The notes: generated from the sequence alone by a model not told the origin. A stretch of DNA of 64,000 bases from Turritopsis dohrnii (GCA_027922465.2 BQMF02000118.1:248001-312000); one strand, 5' to 3'; positions 9,733-28,594 are shown, numbered from the stretch's first letter. Numbers and translations are program-made.

Positions 9733-12700
9733 TTAAAATCGAATGTTACGCTTCACGATCTGTTCGTACACTGTCTCGTCGATTGCTAAAAACGTTTTCT
9801 CGGCACCGTCAAAATAGTAGAGATTATCATTGGATGAAACCGACGCGGGATTGAAACCCTCCGAGCGCAACAGGTTTTTCTTGAATTTGTAGGTAGACGT
9901 CTTCTCGATTTCGTTCACCAGACGAATAAATACTGGTCGGGCGTATGGCGGAAGAGCGGCGTTGAGGCTGCCTGTTAGCTTGTTTAAATCCACCTGGAGT
10001 GGAAAAGGGAGATTATAAGTAACGCCAATGTATTCAAGACCATAAACTATAGACCATAAACATAGAGTAAGACGAACAATTTTGTTATTCTGAACAAACT
10101 CAACGTCATTCGCATTAACTAAAAATATTGCATCTGAGAATAGAATTGAGAGATGGAGAGAGCAGGAGTGTACTTCTCATAAAATAGCACTCTTAAAAGC
10201 ATTTTGTTGCACTCTGACAAATGAATATCTGTTACAACGATATCGTATGACAAAACAAAACATTGTAACCGTCCCTATACAAACTGTTTGAATGATTAAT
10301 GGTTTAGAGTTGATATGTGAAAATACCAACAGAACTTAGAAAACATCAAATCTTTCATAATCTCACTAGGTTCAGGCCTTTCTGTAATCAGCAACTACTT
10401 ATTAACTTAATTACTGCCATCAAGATATCGAAAATTACAATTTAATTGAAATTAAGAGTTTGACTCCATTTTGTTTATTGGACATTGAAATTGCCACTTT
10501 CTCATGTGGAAAGAAATTTACATTTGCACCCAACTGCTTCCTGCCACATTAAATATCCAATCAAAAGCAGAGCTCAGTCAAAATTTGTGGAGACGAGTTT
10601 AATCATTCAAAGTAGAACAGAAAAACGTGTAAGTAACCTAATTGATACTTCAGATTGAAAACAAATATCATATCACTGGACTCCTCCACTCTTCTTGACT
10701 GACCTTCAATACACCTTCAATACACCTTCAATACACAGGGTCTATCTTTTGTAGAAAGAAATGGTGAAATGATAGAAACTGTGCATGATACAAACCTGTC
10801 TGTCTGGATCACTTATGCATGCCATACCAGCCTTCCCTTCGATTCCAGGAACTTCCACACCATACACACAGACATCTGACAATTTGATGGCCTTGCTTAT
10901 AACACCTTCTACTTCGTTTGTCGAGACATTTTCACCTTTCCATCTGAAAATCAAATATTTACAATCAGATATATAAAACCAACACAAACGAACTAATCAT
11001 ATAGAATCGTATTGACAATAGTAGTAGTTTAGCACACCTTGACCACTTAAACTTTAGTGAATTAAAACCAATAGATCCCCCACCTGAACGTATCACCAGT
11101 GCGGTCTTGAAAGTAGTAAAAACCCTCTTCATCTTGTAACAGACGATCGCCAGTCAAAAAAGCTGAGTCACCTTTTTTGAAAATATCTGTAACAATTTTC
11201 TTTTGTGTTGCAGCAGCATTCACATATCCATCAAATTGTCTCAATGCGGTGTTTCGAACTTGTCCAACTAGCTCTCCAACTTCCCCTGGTTGTGCGTCGA
11301 TAGCTAAGCCGTAGCTATCACGAAGAATGTTACCTGAGCAAAAAATATGTGCAATAGAATGTGTCCTACTGTTGTCATAAAGAAAAAAAATGCATTATAC
11401 TTCTACCAATCATTTATGTTTCTCATGTGGACACAAATGTTTAAGAAAGACAACCTACACAAGAGATGAGCCACTTGATTGAAAACATATGAGAGGTAGA
11501 TCCCAAAACACCCAATAACATCCTCCCAGCTGAAACTATTACCATGATGTTCTAATGGGTCATTTTTGATACTTCAGGCATGCTACTGGCAACATTAGTT
11601 AGAAAAGTTAGAGTTTCAATGGAATAACTTTGTAAAGAAAACTTTTACTTATCAAATTTCAAAAAAGCAAAACCATGACAAAATGCATTCTCTAACCAAA
11701 ACAAAATCTTGTAATTTAATAATGTGGTAAACATTATAGGAGTCAAACCAATGTTAATTTACATTGAAAAATGACAGGGTATTCAGAAAAAAAGGAATAT
11801 GACGTTACAATCTCATTTCCAATGACATTGAAAAATTAAATATCATTTTTTTCTATTGTTTTAAATCGAATCTATTGTTTTTGTGCACGTTTTCTTTGCG
11901 CGATGTGATAAAGATGTAAACATAAACCAAAACAACATTTCAAACACAACTAATAAAGATGCGAAGCAACTCAGAATTTCATTAAAATTTTGAGGAGTCA
12001 GCCAAGTTTCCAGGATGTCAAGTTTCCATTCTACAAGAACATGAATGAGAAAGCGAGGATGTGCCAAGTTCATGTTACCTATTTTAGCCATGGCTTCCCC
12101 CATGCACTTCTTTGTTTTCATTTCCTAATTTTCCATGTCATTGGAATGTATCAATGAAAAATTATCATTGGAAAATGATAGTCTATTTCAGCCTTTTTAT
12201 TTATGTATACTTTATTCTATAATTTTCAAGTGAGAAATGAGAACACAAAAACTTTTGATTGTGGTTATAACAAGTAAGATAAACTTCTGACCAAACATTT
12301 TTGATTTTTTGCTCTTAATAATTCTTTTGCAAACAATAAATAAATTAAACTATTCTCAGTCTGAGAATGATTAACTTGACATATCAATCTTACATGTAAT
12401 AATTCAAACTATAGTGACCCAACAGAACACTTAGACTATATTTGAACAAACTTTGTTACGTACCTTCCTCATCTACTCGAATTAATTTGATAGGGTAGAC
12501 CCAGGGCATTAATACAGAGTTGAATCCAACAGCTCCAACTCGACCAACTGTGTTCATCATGTTAGCATTGCCTTCTGTTGCACCATAGAATTCACACACT
12601 TTTGGTATGTTAAAACGTGTTTGAAATTCACTCCATATTGACCCACGTAAACCATTTCCAGTGGCAGCCTTGATTTTATGTGTCTTGTCATATTTTCCCA

Positions 12701-13796
12701 CAGGCTGAGCAAGCAAATAGCGACATGTCTCCCCAATGTAGTTAATGATTGTCACTTTGTGTTTGGTACAATCTTCAAAAAATTTACTAGCAGAGAATTT
12801 CTTACGAGTGACCAGCGTGTTTCCCAAAAAGAAAATCTGACCTGCCAATGCAATACCACCGTTACTATGATACAAAGGTAATGAGTTATACAAGACATCA
12901 TCGCCAGTTGAACCAATACCAACAGCTACGCCATATGCCATAAATGAAAATCTGGTTCCTCTAATTACAGCTGCTTTAGGATTTCCTGTTGTACCTGATG
13001 TATATATGAAGAGGGCCTTGTCTGCTAGTGTCAGGTCAGTTGGCTTTGGGGGCTTGCATTTGGATGCAACTTCAATTAAAGGCTTGAGATATGTAGCACC
13101 ACTTATAGCGGGAGTTGCTTGATCGAAAGCAAAAAAATCCACCTTCAAAACAGAGGATATTTCATTCAGAACATTTTCCATTTCTGCACTGTAAATGACA
13201 GCTTTACAATCGCAAACAGTTATGCAATGTTTTAAGCTATCCCCTCGTAGATTGAAATTCAACAACGAAGTCACAACACCAATTTTCGACAAACCTAACC
13301 ATATTGCCATGTACTCCACACGGTTTTCCATGAGTAGGCCAACAACATCCCCTTTACGAAAACCTTTCTCATAAAAGATGTTCCCAATTTTGTTGGCAAG
13401 AACACCAACCTCTGCAAATGTCAGAACAGTACCAGACTCTGCAGATATGATGGCTGGTTTGTTAGGATGACTTAACACCCTTTCTTCAAAAATATCTCCG
13501 AGAATCATTTTCTTCTGCATCATCTTTTTAATTGCAAGCTCACATGAGATCATGACTTTCGCCAATGTCAGATCTCTACCAAGTGTTTTCCATGCTAACT
13601 TCACCCATTTCCATCCGCCTGTTAATAGGTATAACGCAGCACCTGATGCTAAGGACATATACCAGGGTATATTAAGGAACCTTGGTGCCATGGCTATAAT
13701 AGCAACACATGATGCAAGGCGATACATTCCTTTGTTTCTTCGAAAATGTCGAATAATTCTGGTTTGAAGTGAGATGTTACTAGAGCAAGGTGTCAT
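9733..13796 (-). CDS. SLC27A: Long-chain fatty acid transport protein / acyl-CoA synthetase (SLC27A, FATP1/4-like)
   Basis: Four coding exons on the minus strand: 13796-12464, 11333-11084, 10943-10796 and 9993-9733, joined at GT-AG sites with continuous phase, giving 1992 nt and 663 aa, the usual FATP length. The start chosen is ATG 13796, 5 nt after a good acceptor (TTACAG at 13802); the longer open frame to 13883 would run through that acceptor. Residues about 30-65 hold hydrophobic membrane segments. The AMP-binding P-loop [13 protein letters not shown] is at about 264-276, and the family blocks [27 protein letters not shown] and YARPVFIRL follow. The enzyme activates long or very long chain fatty acids to acyl-CoA with ATP, coupled to uptake at plasma or ER membranes. 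Conserved residues look intact. Paralogue identity (A1 versus A4) is not resolved. Confidence 0.93.
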
Positions 13797-16032
13797 CCAG
13801 TCTGTAAGAGAGAAAAGAAGTTTTTGCTTTGCAAAGTTCTTATAAGAAAACAAAATCATTTTATAAACATAAAGGTCATTCAAAATAATATCTGATATTA
13901 TGTTTTTTGTGAAATTGGTGATGTGGTGCAGAGAAAGAAGTCATGTAAAATCACTTGTTCCTTCTGTGGGCTGTGAAATAAAGTTTTCTTGTTATTGGCA
14001 ACAACAGTAAGTGAGTAAGTAATCATTTTACTTTACCATGGTTAAATAAAAAAATTTGATGATCTATATAGAATATAAATGGAAGGAGACCACGCCAATA
14101 GACAGGCTAATGGAGGGGGAGGCCACCAGACAAAAATATAAGGAGGACTCGACTTATTTATCACTAGTTACAAAAGGAACTAAATAATAACAAAACAAAA
14201 AGGAGAGAGAAAGAGTCATACCAGATTATAAAACACACACACAAAAATCAAAAACAAACAAAAGGTGAGTAAATTGATAGTTTTCTAAGAGTATTAATAG
14301 CTAAATATTGAAGAATTATATCAGGATGAGATGATTGAAGTTGACAAATAGATTTGTTTTGATGCTAGGAATTGATAACCTTCCAAAGCTTGTGTCGTGT
14401 TCATGAGAGGTGGAGAGGCAGGTGAGAATTTGAAAACTTGAAAGAATTCGTCAGGGACGTTTGAATTTAAATAATTGTAGACAAATATGTTATTGAGAAC
14501 CTTAACAAGGGAGAAGAGATAGGGGGATATTAAGATCATGAAAGATGGGAATTGAGGGAGATCTAAAATTTGAAAGGTGATTATAGATGAGTTTCTAAGT
14601 GACGTGATGTTTATAAACATTAGTGTTTTTTGCTCGATAATTGCTGTGAGTTTCAACATAAATGCTTAATAGATCAAGTCAATTTCCTACCAATATGCGC
14701 ACGCATCTTGGTTGGCAATTAGATGCTCTCTGCACACTGTCGGTTAAACCGGTTCTCAGGAGGCGTTTTTAAGACAAAAAAAATTATTAAAAATAATACT
14801 CATTAGCACTCGAAATCTATTTTTGTGAAGTTTATTAAATTTTTAGTTTAAACAGATCTTTAACTGGTAATTAACATCAGAAACTCATCTATAGGAACAG
14901 CCTTCTTATCTTTTGTAATAAAAACATAAAAATAATAACATGGGAACATATAATGGGAAATGATCTCTAAAAGTTACTTTTTTGTAGTTCAGCAATGTAA
15001 TGCAATCTCCAATCAAGTCATAAAAACCTGCATATATAAATATCTTAGTTCATTTATTAATTGGCAGCTCAAAAAGGTAGCTCAACAAAAATGCAAATAT
15101 TTGAATAAAAGTAAAAGAAAAAACATTTTTGAAAGGTTGGAAAAACGTAAACAACATCAATTACTCACATACCTGTCCTGTTTCGAAGGATAAAGACCAG
15201 ATTATGAAAGAACGGCAAGTGAGGAATTCATAATGATTTAATCACTCATAGTGTATCAAGTGAACAAAGTCCAATCGTCTTACGTAGTTCCGATTTGAAT
15301 GAAAAATCGCCCGATTTTCATTAAATTTCATTTCATTTCCATGGGGAACACACCATTAGCGAGAGAAGATTATATTCGGGGATTTTTCTTCTATTGCACG
15401 GGGGGATGAAATACATTTAGTGTAAGCGCTTGTTATCAAGCTGTTTTTACCCCGTTACATATTCAAATTATTTCTATCTCCTTGATCTTCTCATAGAAAT
15501 ATTTCTATGATCTTCTTATATCATATCCAGATACGCTTTTGAGATTTCGTGGCGCTATAGTGGCAGAGAACCTCCCTCGCCGCAGAACGCCAAATAATAA
15601 TAGCGAGAAGAAACGCTTTCAACAGGAGTCCTGAAGAAGATAAAAAGGCCTGTCTTGAACAATAGATGCAAAACGTTGACCGAGAAAATGTTCGCGTGAC
15701 TATGAACGAACGATTTTTAATTCGCTCAGTAAGTCCAACCAACAGAACGAACATTAGGAGAGGCGAATGAATTAGAAGTTTCTACAAACAAATGTTATTG
15801 AAATGGTCTAAAAATAGAAATAGAAAGAAAATCATCTTCAGAGGTGACTCAACAAAACAGGGAGTCTCTCATATCTTCACTACACACCATATAAAAGGTC
15901 TTTGTGGTGTGGTGGTACATCTAGTGAGAAGTCAGATAGTCGGTCAACACGAGTAGTAGGAGAAGGCGATTTAAAACACGGTAACAATCACGACGTTGCA
16001 ACCGTAAGAAATGTGATTCAACCTCGAACCCA

Positions 16033-16075
16033 GGGTCTCTTGCCTTTTCGATATACGGATATAGGCAAGAGACCC
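16033..16075. repeat. Hairpin with 12-bp perfect stem
   Basis: GGGTCTCTTGCC at 16033-16044 is perfectly inverted as GGCAAGAGACCC at 16064-16075 with a 19-nt loop. It could be a tiny foldback element or a structured terminator-like sequence; no flanking duplication was identified. Confidence 0.75.
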
Positions 16076-16304
16076 TTTAAAAATAACTGTAGTATTAGAT
16101 ACCTTTTATAAAATAATGCATAAAATGACTTCTATTTGAAGATAATAGATATAATCAACTTTTCATATCTTTCAAGCTTATTATATTGACTGATAAATGA
16201 AAGAAAATTTAAAGCGGAAGTTTTTTAAAAAGCGGAAGATTATTTCAAAGTATCAGACAAAGACTTGAAAAATAAATAAATAAATGCATAAACAAATAAA
16301 CAAA

Positions 16305-16370
16305 ATAAATAAATAGGGTCTATCTGCGCAATATAATAATATAATAAATAGGGTCTATCTGTGCAATATC
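16305..16370 (+). repeat. Tandem duplication of a 35-bp unit
   Basis: AATAAATAGGGTCTATCTG followed by (C/T)GCAATAT occurs twice, with the AGGGTCTATCTG cores at 16315 and 16350. Confidence 0.7.
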
Positions 16371-16806
16371 ACAGTACTTCATAATAGTACTTGTGGTGCA
16401 CACAATGGACAAATAGCAACATCTATCCGAGCTGTGGTGTGGATGTCTAGTCTGACAGTACTAGTTCGTCCTCAAGCATAGTGGTCGGGGTGAGGGTAAA
16501 CTTAGATCCCATAATGCCTAGCTTGCCAAACGACAATGTGCGGCTGCTTCCATCGTTAGATCTCTCACAGTAATAGTAGCATTTAAAAGTCTACAACTCA
16601 AAATGTGAGGCCCTTGCGTCAAAGTCGGCGCCTGGATTGTCCATCGATTGTGGACCGCCCTGCTGGCTCATTGGCAATGCCCTAGGTAGGTACCAAGGAT
16701 AAACAAATAATGACCAAATCACTGTGACTCTTTTCGGCCACATTTCAACCAGCTTATCTTGTAGAAAATTTACGTCTACCATCTTTGTTTACATTCAGAG
16801 CCAATA

Positions 16807-17469
16807 CTGTATTTCCTCTAATAAACGCCGCGGCGTTTGTTACAAATTCCAACACTTGGATGCGGTGTTTAATAATAGAGGAGGGCGCGATGTTCATTGG
16901 AGGGCGGCGTTTATTACAAAATGAAAAATGAGATAAGAACAGATTTTAAACAACAATTTTTTGTTTCCTAAAAAACGTTACAAAAAGTTGCGTGTTACAA
17001 AATACATACATTATACGAAAACGTCAAAGCATATCAATCAATATCACTCCTGTCGATCAATTTTACGACATGAAATTTTTCACAGCTTTCGCTCGAAAAT
17101 TTGAAAAGCATTTTCAGAAGATTGATCTTAATCCAATGTCTCCGTTGCCCTTTCAATAAAGCTGCACCAAGCGAAGCAAGACGAATTCTTTTATGCAATT
17201 GAAATGTACACAAGAAGATGCCAGGCAAGGAAAATTTGCCAATAGAACAGTCCAAGCTCGCAGAATTTCAATTTAAAGATACGAAAATTTGGGTTGAATG
17301 TGTTCCTGCACAATTTATTGAGCTTCAATTAAAATTATGTAAACTATTTCTTTTTTGCACTTTGCAAAAGATGCGGAGTTTGTTAGGGGCGGTGTTAATT
17401 GGAGTGCGGCGTTTATTACACTCGAGTGCGGTGTTTAATAGACGGCGGCGTTTATCGAGAATGCAGCGC
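16807..17469. mobile_element. DNA element with TATTTCCTCTAATAAACGCC-type ends
   Basis: The left end CTGTATTTCCTCTAATAAAC leads into GCCGCGGCG. The right end, reverse-complemented, reads GCTGCATTCTCGATAAACGC, an imperfect match. Subterminal copies of GGCGGCGTTTATTAC and GCGGTGTTTAATA occur at both sides. A related terminus recurs at 47221-47237 in the opposite orientation, and the same CGTATTTCCTCTAATAA start is seen at 29628 and, degenerate, near 32207. No transposase is recognisable inside, so it is probably non-autonomous. Superfamily is unclear; a Tc1-mariner/pogo relative is possible. Confidence 0.6.
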
Positions 17470-19513
17470 AACCAGAGTTTCTCTGGTATTATCCTCCTCC
17501 TACTACTACTATTACTTTGTCAGATTTGACCAGGGGCAATTCAGGACAATATTTGACCAAATTTCGAAACTTCTCCGATGATTTTCATAAAAGTTTACTC
17601 AAATGGTGCTGATTTTGAATTTGGAAGTCATTTTGTCGGATTTGACCAAAATTGAAGAATTTGATAATTTTGTATTTTTGGGACTAGATATTTTGTGTTA
17701 CGTCCTGAAGTCTTCAAGCCAAACGGCTTCTTGTGCCATCAGCCGAGTGTTTGAAATACAAAACCGTTTAATACTTCAATCTCAGATTAAGAGATGAAAT
17801 TACTTATTTTGAAAATAATGACAATAGTGATTTCCGGACCAAATATTCAAATAGTATTTTCATGAAAATTACATTAATCTGACAACGTAAATTTGAATGT
17901 AATATGTTTAGACTAAAGAATTTTTTAGGTAGCTACACCCAGTAGTCATAGTACACAATCTGATGAACACAAAAATGAAGCGTGTGCTGGATATTGTTGT
18001 TCGTTGTTGATATTGCAATGAAAAAATATAGATGATGAACTTGCAGAAGAAAATGATAAAGTTATTAGATAAAAAGTTGTCGTCGGCGACAGCTAATACC
18101 ATACAGCGCTTGCCCGACGTTTTGAAATAATTAAAAATACGAGGGGGGAGTGCACGACGCAGCAGTAGCACCGCCGCCGCCAGCAGCCGTGGTGGTGTGA
18201 ACAACGTCTTTCCTCTCCTTTTTCTCTCTCTCTATCTCTCGCCGTTTGATGTCTCATTTGATTTATTTTCTTTAAAATGTATCAATACAAACCAACTTTT
18301 TTGTGCGAGGTCAAAAGTCTTGCAAACAAAACAAAAGGTATATATTCCAGTAGAGTGCAATGCAAGTATTGATGACGTGGACGTAGCAGAACTGCAATAC
18401 AGTCTCGAACTCTCTCTCTGGATCGTGTAAAATGTTCGAGATAGCGCACTGGAAAATGCTGACGGACGGGAGAGCCAGGTTTTTGTTCGCGATAAACGCG
18501 GACGAGAAATAGTGCGTGTTCGTGATAACGAACGAGAGAGTCAACGACAAGGGCTAGAGAGGACCCACGATAATTCATTCAGGGCTCAATTCTTAACGAC
18601 CACCTGCCGCTCTCTCCTCCTGCGACACTGCGCTGTCTTGTTGTTTTGTGTATTATTAAGATCGAATTGGAAGTAAAAAGATGTATATACATGAATATAT
18701 GATAAAATTTCATTGTTTTGATTTTGATTTCAGCACACTTCTTGTCAAAAAAGAATTACCAACTGGTGAAAATCTCGAATAATTCTGCATGTCTTTGTAG
18801 AAACCTTATTAACAAACATGATTCAGAAAATTTATGAGAAAATTTGATAAGGGTGACATGGAGTTTTTAAAAGACTTTTGACATGATTGAGGACGACTTT
18901 CTTTTCAGTTCTATAAGCATTATGTTATTTCACATCACACAAATTTAATTATTTTACTGGCAGAAATGACTGAGTATCCTCTTTGAACTTTAATCAGAAA
19001 AAGAGTCTCACAAATAGATCACCTTATGCAGTTCCTATTCTATGCCAATGCAATGACAGATTATGCCATAAGCATATAACAACTGTTACTGATAAATATA
19101 TACTTATTAGTAAAATATCTCCCAACCTTAAAGTCAAGCAGACTTTGTCATTTTGAGACACCCTACAAAACCTCTTGATCAGGAATTTGTCTCAATTAGA
19201 AGACTAAACTTTGATCTCACTGCATGATTTTTTGCATCGTATATATACATTTTGCTTGCCCCTATTTACCCATTCTATAAACCTGCAGTTTCAAAGAACA
19301 AAACCGAAATCGTGTGTGTGAACTGCAATACTGCTAAATAGTCTTCTTGTCTGTCTGACGTAGTTGATTGAGCTTAGTGGTTGATAAAATATATCACAAG
19401 ACTAATTAGGTAAATTTTTGGTGACTGTGGCTTTCACAAATGACAGAATATTATATAACTTGAAAAATGTTTCTGCTTTCTGTGCAGTTAATATTATATT
19501 CTAGCTAAAGAAT
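17470..19513. other. Intergenic region upstream of PCYT1
   Basis: No gene is supported. 18080-18620 is richer in GC and CpG than its surroundings and holds CT-rich runs, so it may include the promoter of PCYT1. A strong 3' splice acceptor (TTTCTGTGCAG, ending 19487) sits 26 nt before the PCYT1 start codon and marks a 5' UTR intron or a trans-splice acceptor. Confidence 0.4.
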
Positions 19514-24898
<5,385 letters not shown>

Positions 24899-25068
24899 AG
24901 AGTAGGCCAAAATTTGTAGAAAAATTAACAACATCGTTGTGATTTTGCTTCGTAACTTATGCTGCGAGAAGAAGATTCATTTGTATATATAAATACATTC
25001 GTATTAGTATCATTAATAATTAAATCAACCAGATTTTTGTTACAGCTATACAATGTTTAAACATGTAT

Positions 25069-25074
25069 AATAAA
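25069..25074 (+). promoter_or_regulatory. Candidate PCYT1 poly(A) signal
   Basis: AATAAA about 170 bases after the PCYT1 stop codon; first canonical hexamer in the 3' flank on the sense strand. Confidence 0.5.
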
Positions 25075-25692
25075 TGCGTATAAACTATTCTGAAGTATTC
25101 AAATGATAAATTTGTGATAGATAATCAGTTGCAGTTGCTAACTTTGAGCTAACTTTGAGTAAGTAACCATAACTTCAGAAGATTCAGTTCCAGTAAGTGT
25201 CTTCTATTAGACTAATGACCGAATTTCTTTTTGCCATGTTAATGTGATGAAGACTTATATTTTGCCACATGATACAATTAAAGAATATGATTTACAAGTC
25301 GTTTAATGATATAATTCCTTGTTGTTTCTGAGATATTTCAAGATTTCAGATTTGATTAATGCAATGCCTAAATATGATGCGTGAAACTAATGAACATCTA
25401 AAATTTCTCATCACTATAATTGGCGCTTAATGGATCAAGAATTCCAAGTGACATAAAATTATGAACTTAGAATATTTAGCAGCTCGAAAGTTACACAAAT
25501 GAATAATTAGATATTTTGGATATTTTTAAATCAGAATATCTTCCAAACTAAAGAAAATTTCCCGAAATTGTTCGAATGACTTGTTAATCAATTTTTTTTC
25601 AGTTCTATGATATAATTGTAATTTATTTCAATTATAAATAAGGCACTTTAAGAGATTAACAGCCTCGTAAATAGATGTTGTGATACAGTGTG

Positions 25693-26600
25693 TTTCAAAA
25701 AAGTGGAATTAAAAAATATCATCGCAGTTTTGAAGGAAATATCCAATTAATTTTTATAAATTTTATATTGATGGAATCCGTATCTTTTGGTCTTTTTCGT
25801 GATGTATTTTTTGTATGAAATGGAAAAGTAGCGATTAATTAAGATGTTTAACAATAAGATGAATTTCCGAAAACAAAAACACTTATGTATCGCTTTCGCT
25901 TTAACAAAGCCAATGTTACGCACGTTGAAAAATTTTACGTAAGCAATTACTTTAAAGCCAGAAACTTGCGCGGGAAGGAAATTTTCGCGAATTTCGCGAA
26001 TGGACCCTCAATTCGCGAAATTAAATGCCCGTGAAAAAAAGTCAATTTTGCACTGATTCGCGAAGTTTTGCGAAAATTTTCAAAAATCTTAAAAAAAAAA
26101 TGTTAAAATCTGTTTAAAAATTGCATTTACAAAATATTTTATACAAACGTTTGTCTTTTTTTGACTTGTCCTCAAAGCGCAAAAATAAATTGCTGCGAAA
26201 AAAAATATTTTTCACCGATTCACGAAAATTAATTTCCGCGAAATACAAAAAAAATTCGCGTATGGAGCGATTTGCGAAAATTTCTTCCTGCGAAAATTTC
26301 TGACTTTAAAGTACTTTAATTGAGAGTCTCAGTTGTCACATAACGGCATAAAAGATTTTGCACCTTTAAACAATAAAGATCGGTTGTTAACTTTATGTCT
26401 TAATTGATCGTTAGGAAATTAATGAGTTTTCCTAAACATTTTGATTTTCTCTTCTTCTACTTTTCCATTTCCTACAAAAAATACATTATGAAAAAGATCA
26501 AAAGATACGGATTCCATCGATGTAAAATTTATAAAAATTAATTGGATATTTCCCTCGAAAACTGCGATGATATTTTTTGAATCGAATTTTTTGAATATTG
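25693..26600. mobile_element. Foldback element with about 140-bp inverted arms
   Basis: The left arm (25693-25831) and right arm (26457-26600) are inverted copies at roughly 90 percent identity. Shared blocks include AAAAAATATCATCGCAGTTT, AATATCCAATTAATTTTTAT, GATGGAATCCGTATCTTTTG and GAAATGGAAAAGTAG. The interior carries a second, nested element. No coding frame of note. Confidence 0.8.
25949..26312. mobile_element. Nested MITE rich in TTCGCGAA motifs
   Basis: Starts ACTTTAAAGCCAGAAA and ends with the inverse of ACTTTAAAGTCAGAAA. Next to both ends are GGGAAGGAAATTTTCGCG-like blocks, and the interior has many TTCGCGAA and GCGAAAA motifs. It sits inside the foldback element at 25693-26600, so it inserted later. 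A relative lies at 28222-28594. Confidence 0.7.
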
Positions 26601-26902
26601 TATATTGTATATTGAACTTTCAAAGGCAAAATTAATCATGATCTAAAGATTATCATCGTAAGATATGCAAGATTTTTATTCAAGTGTTTAATTAACAATG
26701 ATAATTTTTTTTCATGGATTAGCGAAGACATTTGTCATTTAATTTATAACATTTGAATGAGCAATTAGTTCATAAAAGCATGAACAGAGCCATTTACTTA
26801 TTTTAACAATATTTTTAGTCATGTTTAGTCAATAAGTTCCCATAATCTTGTCTTTCACATTTCTGGTAGCAAAAACATGAAAACTATTGGCATTTTTCTT
26901 TC

Positions 26903-28135
26903 ATGAAATCCATGAATATAACAGGTAGAAGAGCACTTAGCGGAATAGCACATCAAATAAATCTATCAGATTGCCATAGTATACCTTTGTTGGGACTTGG
27001 TTGTTGGAAGTTATCACCGGATCAAGCATATTACTCTGTGAAGGCTGCTTTGACATATGGCTATCGACTGTTTGATACAGCCGCTTTATATGAGAATGAA
27101 CTAGCTGTTGGTCAAGCTTTAAAGGATAGCGGTCTGAAAAGACATGAATATTTTGTATCTACCAAGCTTCTTCCACACCAGCATGGTTTTAAGAACGCTA
27201 AAGAAAACTTTTATAACAGTTTAGAAAGACTTGGAACACGCTATGTGGACCTTTATCTTATTCATTCACCTGCAGAAGGGAAAAATGTTGAAACATGGAG
27301 TGCATTCTGTGAATTACAAAGCAGTGGTTTAACCAAAAGCATTGGAGTTTGCAATTATAACATCCAACATTTAGAAGGATTGACATCGACAGGATTGCCA
27401 ATGCCTGCAGTTAACCAAATTGAATTTCATCCTTGGTGTCAGCAGGTATGTTCCTTGCTTTTAGTTTCGACTGAGATGGTAACATTATTTTGTATGTCTC
27501 CTGTATAATGTATTAATGAAAAAGGTGAGTTTAACCTTTCGAAAAGTTTTCACATGCTAGGTAAGTAAAGTAAGTAGAAGTTGCTTCTATATTTTGAGTT
27601 CTAGATTTGCACTAAAGATTTGTTCAAATTAAATTTATTAATTATCGCTTAATGAAAATCGCGATGAGAAAAGACTTTCGGCAAACTCCAGTAATTTACG
27701 GTGTTGCTGTTCAATACAAGTTTTATTGATTCAGTATCATTCCGTTTCCCCATTACACGAGAACACGCACGCAATTTCCGCTGGCATTTCTAATTTCAGG
27801 TGGAGGTTTATGACTTCTGCTTAAACCACAATATCGTTTTGATGGGGTTTTGTCCATTAGCACGGACTACTTTATTTGATCGTGACACAAACCCAGTTCT
27901 TAACAGCATTTGTAAAAAGTATAGAAAAACAATGGCGCAGGTCGTTCTTCGTTGGGCGTTACAGAAAGGTGTTGTGACCATACCTCGATCTTCAAGGGAT
28001 ATGCGTATTGGAGAGAATTCATTTCTGTATGATTTCCAGTTAACTTCTGGCGAAATGCAACAAATTGCCGACATGGATGAGAATCAATATATTTCAACAG
28101 CAACAAATGCTATGTTTGAAGATTGGAAGGGCTAA
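26903..28135 (+). CDS. Aldo-keto reductase, copy 1
   Basis: Two exons, 26903-27445 and 27800-28135 (GT-AG, phase 0), give 292 aa, normal for an AKR barrel. The tetrad is present: Asp and Tyr in FDTAALYENE, Lys in STKLL, His in YLIHSPAEGKN. The NADPH-binding loop reads IPRSSRDMRIGEN, with Arg where copies 2 and 3 have Lys (IPKSSNPERIKEN). These enzymes reduce aldehydes and ketones with NADPH in the cytosol; the substrate cannot be told. The closest familiar pattern is the prostaglandin F synthase / diketogluconate reductase-like type. The start could instead be ATG 26912. AATAAA lies at 28147, unusually close to the stop. This copy is clearly more diverged than copies 2 and 3. Confidence 0.9.
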
Positions 28136-28221
28136 TTTGGAATGACAATAAATTTTGCACTTTCAAATTCTTGATTGATGTTAGTGATTTTATGTAATCG
28201 GATATATGTTCAATGTAATAA

Positions 28222-28594
28222 TTTATTGTCGGATATTTTCGCGGGAAGAAAAGTGAAAGTTTTGAAGGTTAAAGTGGGTTTCGCGGGAATTTATTTTCGC
28301 GGATGCACTAAAATTATATTTTACCGGAAGTGTAATTAATTTGTTTGTACGATTATTTAGGATGTTTTATCAAAAAATCTCACTTTTTCCAAGATTTATA
28401 ATGCCTTTTCAGTTAACTTCTAACTATTTTCTCGTAAAGGAATCTTTGGCCATTACAGAAAATGTTTTACATTTTCGTGCCAGTAAATTTTGCGGTGCAG
28501 AACTTCAAAATAATGGCGGAATTAATTTTTGCGATTTTTCGAAGAAACCGCGAAACCGAAAAATTTTCTTCCCGCAAAAAGTTTTGACAATAAA
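28222..28594. mobile_element. MITE related to the TTCGCG family
   Basis: Left end TTTATTGTCGGATATTTTCG followed by CGGGAAGAAAA. The right end reverse-complemented reads TTTATTGTCAAAACTTTTTG followed by CGGGAAGAAAA. The interior contains TTCGCGG and CCGCGAAA motifs like those at 25949-26312. About 373 bp, non-coding; it sits just downstream of aldo-keto reductase copy 1. Confidence 0.7.

Larger units (their letters stand above)
13802..16806. other. Intergenic region upstream of SLC27A; no supported gene
   Basis: About 3 kb without a convincing coding region. It must hold the promoter and any 5' UTR exon of the minus-strand SLC27A gene, but I cannot place them. Small features: a 20-bp perfect palindrome at 15491-15510 (TCATAGAAATATTTCTATGA), a hairpin at 16033-16075, and a 35-bp tandem duplication at about 16305-16370. 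Confidence 0.45.

Noticed and set aside
13797..13883. Upstream extension of the SLC27A frame (MNDLYVYKM...)
   Set aside because: It crosses a strong acceptor at 13802, and the added residues do not resemble a family N-terminus.
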